DNA from: Candidatus Nanopelagicales bacterium
GTDB lineage: Bacteria; Actinomycetota; Actinomycetes; S36-B12
Direction: 5' to 3'
DNA length: 64,000 nt
Assembly: GCA_018402235.1 (NCBI GenBank)
Contig: JAGYJJ010000002.1
Coordinates: 1 to 64,000 of the forward strand
A model generated the notes under the pieces. The model searched no databases and was not told the origin of the DNA. It was given only the letters and a program-made list of their open reading frames with translations. A program made the position numbers and the translations under genes. Positions 56,535 to 64,000 of this stretch are shown here, piece by piece (position 1 is the stretch's first letter; every line of letters begins with the position of its first letter).

Positions 56535-59500
56535 TCAGGCGCTGACCGCCTCGCGGATTCGCTGCCCGATCACCTGGGTGACGCCGTCGCCGCGCATCGA
56601 GACTCCATACAGGGCGTCGGCGATCTCCATCGTGCGCTTTTGGTGGGTGATGACGATCAGTTGGGAGGAATCTCGCAGTTCCTCGATCATGTCGATCAAT
56701 CGGCCCAGGTTGACGTCGTCGAGGGCTGCCTCGACCTCGTCGAGGACATAGAACGGACTGGGCCGCGACTTGAACAATGCCACCAAGAATGCAACGGCCG
56801 TCAAACTTCGCTCCCCACCGGACAGCAGGGATAGTCGCTTAACGCGCTTACCCGGTGGCCGGGCTTCGACATCGATGCCGGTATTCAACATGTCCGAGGG
56901 GTTCGTGAGAACGAGTCGTCCCTCACCACCCGGGAACAGCCGCGCGAACACCTGCTCGAACTCACGCTCCACATCGCGGTAGGCCTCGGTGAAAACCTGC
57001 TCTACGCGTTCGTCTACTTCCTTAACAATGTCCAAGAGATCGTCGCGGGTGCGCTTGAGGTCGTCGAGTTGCTCGGTTAAGAAACGATGACGCTCCTCCA
57101 TGGCCGAGTACTCCTCAAGCGCAAGTGGGTTCACCTTGCCCAGGACTGCAAGCCCGCGCTCGGCTTGCTTCAAGCGCTTCTCCTGCTCAGCACGCACGTA
57201 TGGATACGGCTGCGGCTCGGGCTCACCTTCGGGGATTTCATCGCCGGGGGCACGCGGCGAGGGGGGCACCAACTGATCGGGTCCGTATTCGGCGATAAGG
57301 ACGTCGGCTTCGATGCCGAAGTCCTCAAGGGCCTTGGCTTCGATCTGCTCGATCCGCATCCGCTGCTCGGCCCGGGCGAGCTCATCGCGATGCACGCTGT
57401 CGCGCAACCCCTCGAGTTCGGTGGCCAATGCACGTAACTTTTCACGCACCACCACGAGTTCATCGGCGCGTTCGCGTGCCGCCCTTTGCAATTCGCTACG
57501 AACGCGCTGGCCTTGCGCAACGGACACGTCAACATGGGACCGAACGATCGTGACGGCTTGCACGATTGCCTGCGCAACTACCAGGTCGCGGGCACGGCGT
57601 TCGCGTCGCTCCGCAGCAGCCTGGCGGGCACGGCGTTCAACCTGGGCGTCGTTTTCTAGTGCAACAGCGCGATCGGTCACGGCCGTCATGCGTTCTTCGG
57701 CTGTTCGCATCGCCAGGCGGGCATCCACTTCCTGGGTGCGTGCGCTCTGCGCGGCCTGTTCAAGCTCCGGGCGCCGATCCGCCCCCGGATCTGCGAGTGG
57801 CTCCCCTTGCATCGCATCGAGGCGTGCGCGCAACTGAGTCAGAGCCGCTTCGTCTGCTTCTAGGCCTTGTCGGGCGGCCATGAGGGCCTGCGCAAGTCGA
57901 TCGCCTTCCCCTGCGGCCGCACGCGATGCCTGCCCGAGGTTGCCCAATTGCTCGGCAACAGCCGCCATCTCCGCGTCGGATTCGTGCAATCGCGCAAGGG
58001 CGCGTTCAACCCCCGCCGCGGCTTCGGCTTGGCTGTCGCGCGCTGCGGCGAGATCGAAGCGAAGGCGTTCACTGCGCTGGATGAGATCGTTCAGTTCGGC
58101 CTTGGCTTGGTCGTAGGCGGTTTGGACTTCTACCAGCGATTCGCTGACGCTTGACCCGCCGCGCACCACCCCGCGGGCCACAACATCTCCGGCCGAGGTG
58201 ACCCACGTGAGGTGACCGGCCGACCGATGCCCTGCCATCGCTGCAGCAACATCGTCCACCAGGGCCGCGTTGTTGAGCAGCGAGTCGACAACCGGACGGA
58301 CCAGGTCATCACACCGCACGAAGTCGCGAAGCCACCGGCCGTTCGGTGGCGCGGAAACCGCGGTGGAAGACGAGGGTGAATCATCGACAACCACGAGCGC
58401 GGCCCGCCCCGCATCGGTTTCCTTCAAAAGCGCCACGGCCTCGATCGCAGCCGATTGGCCGCGCACCACGATGGCGTTCGCAAGATCACCCAAGACTGCA
58501 GCCACCGCGTGCTCAGCCCCGCCGTCGATGTGCAGGTGCTCGGCCAGTGCTCCGATAACTCCCGGCAGCCCGGCGCCCATCACCGAGGCGCCCGCATCGC
58601 TGCGCTTCATGCTCAACTCCAGCGCCTGGCACGTGGCATCGGCAGCAGCCCGCGCCCGCTCAATCCGCGCCTCTTCAGTACGCAATTCCTCCACGGCAGC
58701 ATCTGCGGAAGCCAGCGCCGACTGCGCCCGCTCATGCGCCTCGTCCAGCCCTAGTTCACCTTGGTCCAAACCGACGATGTCGACCTCAACGCGGGCGAAT
58801 TCAGCCTGTGCCTGGTCGGCGCGTTGCCGAGCTTCAGCAATCTGGTCATCGAGCCGTGCAATCTCCGCAGCGCGCGCATCGCGGCGAGACACCGCGGCGT
58901 TCACCTTGCCTTCGATGGTGGCAAGGCCTTCTCGACGATCGGCCGCGGCCGCCTCTACTGCCTGAATGCGGCGCTGTTCAGCGGCGAACTCTTCCTCCGC
59001 GCGCAGTCGTGACGACTCAGTGGCAGCAAGCGCATCGCGCAATCCTTCGACCTCGCGACCGAGTTCGAACTCCTGTGCACGCAAGGAACGCGCTTCGGCT
59101 TCCAACTGCTCTGGATCGCGGCCCGATACGTGCTCGTCTTCTTCCTCTGGCTGCAAGTGGCGAACGGTTGCGCGGGCGAGTTGCTCGAGGCCGTGGAACC
59201 GCTCACCTGCCGCCGATAGCGCGAACCAGGTGTCTTGGCGCTGAACTCAACTCAGGTGCCTGCGTGCGTTCTTGTTCTTCGAACTGCGCTTCCTTTGCCT
59301 GTAGTTCGCCGATCGAGGTTTCCACCTGGGTCTGGCGTGCACGCAGCGACGTTTCGTCGGCAACTTCGGCTTCGAGTGTTTCGCGGAACTGCCCGAGATC
59401 GTCGGCCAGCAAACGCAACCGAGCATCACGGACATCGGTTTGGATCACCACGGCGCGGCGGGCAACCTCTGCTTGCCGGCCAAGCGGCTTGAGTTGGCGG

Positions 59501-60097
59501 CGCAATTCACTTGTGAGGTCCTGCAAACGAGTGAGGTTGCCCTCCATCGAATCGAGCTTGCGCAGCGCTTTCTCCTTGCGCTTGCGGTGCTTCAGAACAC
59601 CCGCTGCCTCTTCAACGAACCCGCGCCGATCCTCCGGAGTGGCGTGCAAGATCGTGTCGAGTTGTCCTTGACCCACAATCACGTGCATCTCGCGGCCGAT
59701 ACCCGAATCAGAGAGCAACTCCTGGATATCGAGCAAGCGGCACTGCTCACCGTTGATGGCGTACTCCGAGCCACCGTTACGGAACAGCGTGCGCGAGATC
59801 GTCACCTCGGAGTACTCGATCGGCAAGGCGCCGTCGGTGTTGTCGATCGTCAAGGAGACCTCGGCGCGACCCAAGGGCGCGCGGCCCGACGGTCCCGGAG
59901 AAGATGACGTCTTCCATCTTGCCGCCGCGCAGACTCTTGGCGCCCTGCTCACCCATCACCCAGGCAAGGGCATCGACCACATTGGACTTACCCGAGCCGT
60001 TGGGACCCACCACGCAGGTGACCCCGGGTTCGAATTCCAAACTGGTGGCCGAGGCGAAGGACTTGAAGCCCTTAAGGGTCAAAGTCTTGAGGTGCAC
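56535..60097 (-). CDS. smc: Chromosome segregation protein SMC (two frameshifts)
   Basis: The gene spans three open fragments. The first (GTG 60097) has [11 protein letters not shown] and Walker [10 protein letters not shown]. An extra base at 59890 breaks it after VIFSGT. The second runs from [17 protein letters not shown] to [11 protein letters not shown], with an extra base at 59237-59238. Then [22 protein letters not shown] leads into the long coiled coil, the hinge (about 58150-58600), the second coil, signature [13 protein letters not shown] and Walker [14 protein letters not shown]. The corrected length of 1186 residues is normal for SMC. Confidence 0.9.
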
Positions 60098-60193
60098 AGG
60101 TGGTCCGTCTCCCTCTCGAAGTCGACACGCCAAGGTGGCGGGCCGAGATCTACTGATTCCAGCGTGTGCGGGGAAGGCGCCCTCGGACTCTAC

Positions 60194-61108
60194 CTACCCT
60201 CCGTGGCCGCGGTGGGTAGCACGCGCGGCCTCGTCGGAGCTGACCGCTCCGCCGCCACGCCGCGGCGCTACTTGGCACCTTGCGCACCGGTAGCTCGACC
60301 GGTTCATGAAGGCCTCGCGCTTGATTGGAGCGCCGCAACGCCGGCACGGCTCCCCCTCGCGGCCGTAGGCATCCAGTGATCGCTCGAAATACCCGGATTC
60401 TCCGTTCACGTTGACGTACAGGGAGTCGAAGCTGGTGCCGCCTTGGGCCAGGGCCTCTTGCATTACCTCGCGGGCATGCTCAATGAGGCCAATCGCCTCC
60501 TTGCGGCTCAACTTCGATGCAGGCTTGCGTCCGTTGACCTTGGCTCGCCACAGGGCTTCGTCGGCGTAGATATTGCCGATGCCGGAGATAACCGACTGAT
60601 CGAGAAGCACACGCTTGATTTCTGTGTCCTTTCCGCGTATTCGCTTCGCGGTGGCGACGTCGTCGAAATCAGGGTCGAGCGGATCGCGAGCAATATGCGC
60701 GATGGTTGCGGGAACGCCGTCGACTGAGAGTGAGTCCAGATACACCCCACCGAAAGTGCGTTGATCGACAAAACGCATCTGGCGTTTGGCATCGGTGAAG
60801 TGCACGCGAACCCGCAGGTGCTTTTCATCGATCGACTTGGCCGGCTGCATCAGCACCTGACCGCTCATGCCTAGGTGAATGACGAGCGCTAGGTCTGGTG
60901 AGTTCTTGAGCGGCAGCCACAGGTACTTGCCGCGCCTGCTGGCACACCGGAAGGAATCCGTGGTGAGCGCATCGATCAAGGCCCCGGCGCCACCGGGACT
61001 ACGCCTGATGGACCGCGGGTAGAGGACGTTGACGGTTTCGATGGTGCGACCGGTGGCCCAGCGATCGATGCCGCGACGGACAACCTCAACTTCGGGAAGT
61101 TCAGGCAT
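60194..61108 (-). CDS. mutM: Formamidopyrimidine-DNA glycosylase
   Basis: The 304-residue protein has the catalytic N-terminus [13 protein letters not shown], Lys in [11 protein letters not shown] and a C-terminal zinc finger (CRRCGAPI and CARCQ). It excises 8-oxoguanine and other oxidised purines. It lies between rnc and smc as in many actinobacteria. Confidence 0.95.
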   Translation of the reverse strand: MPELPEVEVVRRGIDRWATGRTIETVNVLYPRSIRRSPGGAGALIDALTTDSFRCASRRGKYLWLPLKNSPDLALVIHLGMSGQVLMQPAKSIDEKHLRVRVHFTDAKRQMRFVDQRTFGGVYLDSLSVDGVPATIAHIARDPLDPDFDDVATAKRIRGKDTEIKRVLLDQSVISGIGNIYADEALWRAKVNGRKPASKLSRKEAIGLIEHAREVMQEALAQGGTSFDSLYVNVNGESGYFERSLDAYGREGEPCRRCGAPIKREAFMNRSSYRCARCQVAPRRGGGAVSSDEAARATHRGHGG

Positions 61109-61114
61109 GTAACT

Positions 61115-61852
61115 TCAGGAATCGGGTGCGCCGCTGAGCGCGGCGTACGCCTGCGCAGCCGCTTCTTGCTCTGCCACCTTCTTGCTCCGTCCGTGACCTA
61201 GACCGAGGATCTCACCGCTGATGACCGCCTGGGCCGTGAATTCCTTCGCGTGGTCTGGGCCCGAGTCGGTCACGTGATATTCGGGTACTCCCTTATCCAA
61301 TTCCGCTGAACGTTCCTGCAAGGAGGTCTTCCAATCCAACCCTGCGCCCAACGTTGCCGACGACGTGATGAGCGGACCGAAGATCCGCTCGATGAACGCC
61401 CGGGAAGTTTCTAGGTCCGTGGACATATACATGGCACCGATGACCGCTTCCATGGAATCGGCCAGGATCGAGGATTTGTCATGCCCCCCGGTGCTCTCCT
61501 CGCCTTTACCGAGCAAGAGATAACTCCCCAAGCCCAGCGCCCGTGCCACATCGGCCAAAGCGGTTGCATTCACCACGGCGGCGCGCAACTTGGCGAGTTG
61601 GCCTTCGGGTTCATCGGGGAAATCCCGATACAACCGCTCGGTTACGACCAGGCCGAGCACCGAATCTCCCAGGAACTCAAGCCGCTCGTTGGTGGGAAGA
61701 CCACCGTTTTCATACGCGAAGGAACGGTGCGTGAGCGCTTGACGAAGCAAAGTGGGGTCGAGTCTTTGCCCGAGGGTCTGCATCAAGGACTCCACTGCGG
61801 AATCGTCGACCCCGGTCACAACGACACTCCCCTTTCGGTCAGGTATTTCCAT
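61115..61852 (-). CDS. rnc: Ribonuclease III
   Basis: This protein of about 245 residues has [20 protein letters not shown], the acidic active-site motif [10 protein letters not shown] and [12 protein letters not shown], then a C-terminal double-stranded-RNA-binding domain ([20 protein letters not shown]). I start it at ATG 61852, coupled to the ACP-like gene by TGATG. It processes rRNA and other duplex RNA. Confidence 0.94.
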   Translation of the reverse strand: MEIPDRKGSVVVTGVDDSAVESLMQTLGQRLDPTLLRQALTHRSFAYENGGLPTNERLEFLGDSVLGLVVTERLYRDFPDEPEGQLAKLRAAVVNATALADVARALGLGSYLLLGKGEESTGGHDKSSILADSMEAVIGAMYMSTDLETSRAFIERIFGPLITSSATLGAGLDWKTSLQERSAELDKGVPEYHVTDSGPDHAKEFTAQAVISGEILGLGHGRSKKVAEQEAAAQAYAALSGAPDS

Positions 61853-62106
61853 CACATATTCGCCTGCAAACGACTACTACGCGATGACGTGACGATAGCG
61901 ATCACGTCGGCGATTGTCGTGACTTCCGAAGTATCGGGTGGGTCGGTAGACATCGACGCTCCCAGATGATCAGCCGCCAATAGCCAATCGGTGGCCGACC
62001 CTGTCCAACCGAGCATGGTGAGCGGGGTATCCGCGCGAACATCATCGGGATCGACATCGAATGCTTGAGCGATGGCCGCAACGTGCTCACTGTTAATAGG
62101 TGTCAC
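61852..62106 (-). CDS. Divergent acyl-carrier-like protein (84 aa)
   Basis: From GTG 62106, which overlaps the plsX stop as GTGA, the protein reads [20 protein letters not shown] and later [18 protein letters not shown], the helix I and helix III/IV pattern of acyl carrier proteins. The prosthetic-group motif DSL appears as GSA ([12 protein letters not shown]), keeping the serine but losing Asp and Leu. It lies between plsX and rnc, where acpP is usual. Whether it is phosphopantetheinylated is unclear. Confidence 0.72.
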   Translation of the reverse strand: MTPINSEHVAAIAQAFDVDPDDVRADTPLTMLGWTGSATDWLLAADHLGASMSTDPPDTSEVTTIADVIAIVTSSRSSRLQANM

Positions 62107-63105
62107 GATGCCTCGCCCCGAGAGTTCAGCGGTGAAAAGCGCGTAAGTGATTCGCGAACACGCTCCACGACGTGTCCTGCGTGCATGGCGGCCGCGCGTT
62201 GGATGCACGCCAAGACTTCGGCAGCCGACGACGCACCATGTCCCACCACCACGTTGCCAGGCAAACCCAACAACGCCCCACCGGACAGAAAGTGCGACGT
62301 GCGCAAAACTTCACGCGCAGGCTCGATTTGGCCATACGCGCTCGCCATCGCCGAAACCGACCAGCGCAATGCCCCTTCCATCGATTTCAACGCCACATTG
62401 CCGGTGAACCCGTCCACCACCACTACGTCGGCCTGCGGTTCACCCACGAGATCGTGACCTTCCACCGGACCGGCGTACGCCTGGGAAAAGGCGTCCTCGA
62501 GGAGTTCGTCCGCACGTTTACGTGAGGTGATCACCCTTGCCGCGCTCACCTCCGATACTCAGCAAGCCAACGCGCGCTTGTGTTACTCCCAGCGCTTCGC
62601 TGTATGCCTTACCGGCCGCGGCGAATCTCACAAGATCCTCGGCCGTGGCGTGCGGAGCCGCTCCGCAGTCCAACAAGATCACCGGACCTCGCATGCTCGG
62701 CAGTTCAACGGCTAAGCCGAGCCTGCCCATTCCCGGCAATCGACCAAGACCGAAAGCACTTGCAGCAACTGTGGCGCCGGTGTGACCTATGGATACAAAG
62801 GCATCAGCGCGACCGGTCCGCACGGCATCAACGCCCACAACGCTGGTGAGGTCCGACCGCTGGCGCAGCAGGGCGACGGTTTCGTGGCTGGTTGCCGCCA
62901 TCGGTACGCAATCGTCGGCATGCAACACGTCAATGCGCTGATCGAGATCGATTCCGCGTTCGGCGAGCAACTCGCGAGCAACGTGGTCCGGCCCCACGAG
63001 GCACACGCTGCCACCATGGGGTTGATTCAGGTAGGCGGCCAGCGCATCGGCCACAATCGCGGGCCCTGCGTCGCCTCCGAGTAGGTCGATGGCGATGCGG
63101 GGCAT
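62103..63105 (-). CDS. plsX: Phosphate acyltransferase PlsX (one frameshift)
   Basis: The N-terminal part starts MPRIAIDLLGGDAGP and has SIGHTGATVAASAFGLGRLPGM and LLDCGA. The frame stops after ERGKGDHLT. Removing one base at 62523 gives GDHLRKRADELLEDAF and continues through VVVDGFTGNVALKSMEG to 62103. The corrected length is 333 residues, normal for PlsX. It makes acyl-phosphate from acyl-ACP for phospholipid synthesis, fitting the adjacent ACP-like gene. Confidence 0.9.
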
Positions 63106-63109
63106 GTTC

Positions 63110-63283
63110 CTAGACGTCGAGGACGCGCCGCTTGGCGTAGGTGCCGCACGTGGGGCACGCGGTGTGGGCGGGGCGCTTTTCCTTGCAGCGGGCGCAGGTC
63201 ACCAACGTGGGGGTACTGGCTTTCCACTGCGAGCGACGGCTACGCGTGTTGGAACGGGACATCTTGCGCTTGGGGACTGCCAC
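63110..63283 (-). CDS. rpmF: 50S ribosomal protein L32
   Basis: This 57-residue protein was read directly: it starts [20 protein letters not shown] from GTG 63283 and has a four-cysteine zinc ribbon (CARCKEK and CPTCGTY). It lies between the DUF177 gene and plsX, the conserved order. Confidence 0.95.
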   Translation of the reverse strand: MAVPKRKMSRSNTRSRRSQWKASTPTLVTCARCKEKRPAHTACPTCGTYAKRRVLDV

Positions 63284-63312
63284 GATTCTTCCTCTTCTCG
63301 GGTGGCCGCAGC

Positions 63313-63918
63313 CTAACGGACCGAGTCAGGGTCCCCCTCGGGCGGGTTTTGCCCAGGATCGGAGAGCAAGGACTCCAGGGCCGACCAACGAGGGTCGGTG
63401 ACCGGGTGGTTGTGGGGATTACCTTCCAAACGTTCCCCGCATTCGACGCAAATCCCGGCGCAATCGGGTGAGCACAGCGGCGCCAGCGGCAGGGCAAGCA
63501 CGATGGCATCTCGCAAAGTCTCTTCCAGATCGATGGTGTCGTCCACCACCACTGGGGTGTCTTCGTCCTCGTCGCCGGATTCGATGATCGCCCCGCGAGC
63601 GTCAGTTGCCGGATACCGATACATCTGCTCAAGTGCCACGGATTCTGACCACGAGGTCTCTTCCAGACATCGCGAACACTCCGCAAGGACTTCGACGTCG
63701 GCTATTCCACTCACCCAGATGCCTTCCATCACCGATTCAAGGGTGATGTCGAGATCTAGCGGCGAGCCCTCGGGAACGCGGGCTAAGGCAACCACCATGT
63801 CCGCCGGCGCCGGCAACTCCTTGGCGACCGGCAGCATCGAGCCCGGTTGCCGCGAGAGTCGAGAGACGTCGACGATGGTGGCTTTGACCCCGCCGGCCGC
63901 CGAACGCGGACCGGCCAC
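63313..63918 (-). CDS. YceD/DUF177-family protein
   Basis: The 201-residue protein has the DUF177 pattern: [16 protein letters not shown], a Cys pair in [10 protein letters not shown] and the C-terminal [17 protein letters not shown]. Family members are tied to 23S rRNA accumulation and the neighbouring rpmF. It starts at GTG 63918, 2 bp after the upstream gene ends, with GGGGAG as ribosome-binding site. Confidence 0.88.
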   Translation of the reverse strand: MAGPRSAAGGVKATIVDVSRLSRQPGSMLPVAKELPAPADMVVALARVPEGSPLDLDITLESVMEGIWVSGIADVEVLAECSRCLEETSWSESVALEQMYRYPATDARGAIIESGDEDEDTPVVVDDTIDLEETLRDAIVLALPLAPLCSPDCAGICVECGERLEGNPHNHPVTDPRWSALESLLSDPGQNPPEGDPDSVR

Positions 63919-63920
63919 GG

Positions 63921-64000
63921 TCAGTACTCCCCGCGGCCTTGATCGACGTTGGCGTCGAAGAAGTCATCACCTTCGACGGGGGCGAGGTCCTCGTACATTT
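63921..64000 (-). CDS. C-terminal end of an upstream gene (partial)
   Basis: The visible tail reads YEDLAPVEGDDFFDANVDQGR and ends GEY at a TGA (63921). It is acidic and unlike a catalytic domain. In other actinobacteria the gene before DUF177-rpmF is often a coiled-coil cell-division protein or coaD. The fragment is too short to decide. Confidence 0.5.
   Translation of the reverse strand, partial: MYEDLAPVEGDDFFDANVDQGRGEY

Noticed and set aside
58808-59671. Plus-strand open frame of 287 codons
   Set aside because: It is the antisense shadow of smc. Its composition is arginine-rich and without any family pattern.

Overview
The window is a stretch of chromosome from a high-GC actinobacterium. 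The evidence is the gene order smc-ftsY-amtB-glnB-glnD-ffh-rpsP-khpA-rimM-trmD-rplS, the order rpmF-plsX-ACP-rnc-mutM-smc, an F420-type oxidoreductase, two GlnR-like boxes before amtB and a GntR-aminotransferase (MocR) regulator. No rRNA, tRNA, CRISPR array, insertion sequence or prophage was seen.

Region 1 (1-9.7 kb, minus strand) is a polyamine uptake and breakdown operon: aminobutyraldehyde dehydrogenase, PotD-PotA-PotB-PotC, a PuuB/DadA-like FAD amine oxidase, an agmatinase-family ureohydrolase and a saccharopine-dehydrogenase-like enzyme cut by the window edge. Region 2 (9.7-13.1 kb) is accessory: an orphan AMP-binding C-terminal fragment, a LuxR-type response regulator with a membrane histidine kinase, and a MazEF-like toxin-antitoxin pair with a clear operator palindrome.

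Region 3 (13.2-23.6 kb) is a reductive pyrimidine or hydantoin catabolic island: MocR regulator, divergent beta-ureidopropionase, dihydropyrimidinase, CoA-acylating (methyl)malonate-semialdehyde dehydrogenase, an F420/LLM oxidoreductase, and an ABC importer with a THI5/NMT1-like binding lipoprotein. No dihydropyrimidine dehydrogenase is present, so the F420 enzyme is a candidate for an unusual ring-reduction step. Region 4 (23.7-34.7 kb) holds a LysR regulator, a second amine-degradation cluster (aldehyde dehydrogenase, Lrp regulator, class III aminotransferase, split-barrel flavoprotein, FAD oxidase, glutaryl-CoA dehydrogenase), a propionyl-CoA synthetase and a potassium channel. The aminotransferase could serve both amine breakdown and beta-alanine disposal from region 3.

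Region 5 (34.7-64 kb) is conserved housekeeping: rlmN-cdsA-frr-pyrH-tsf-rpsB, an M23 peptidase, xerC-dprA-comM-yraN-rnhB, two signal peptidases, rplS-trmD-rimM-khpA-rpsP-ffh, the nitrogen genes glnD-glnB-amtB, and ftsY-smc-mutM-rnc-ACP-plsX-rpmF-DUF177.

Two cross-cutting observations stand out. First, nine genes, including the housekeeping genes smc, plsX, glnD and amtB, each carry one or two single-base frameshifts (11 in all, 9 of them extra bases). Every one is restored by changing one base, which points to consensus indels rather than gene decay. Second, two families of large intergenic palindromes recur: a 70-bp element twice at convergent gene ends, and clusters of inverted CGAACCTCCCCG units twice between co-directional genes.
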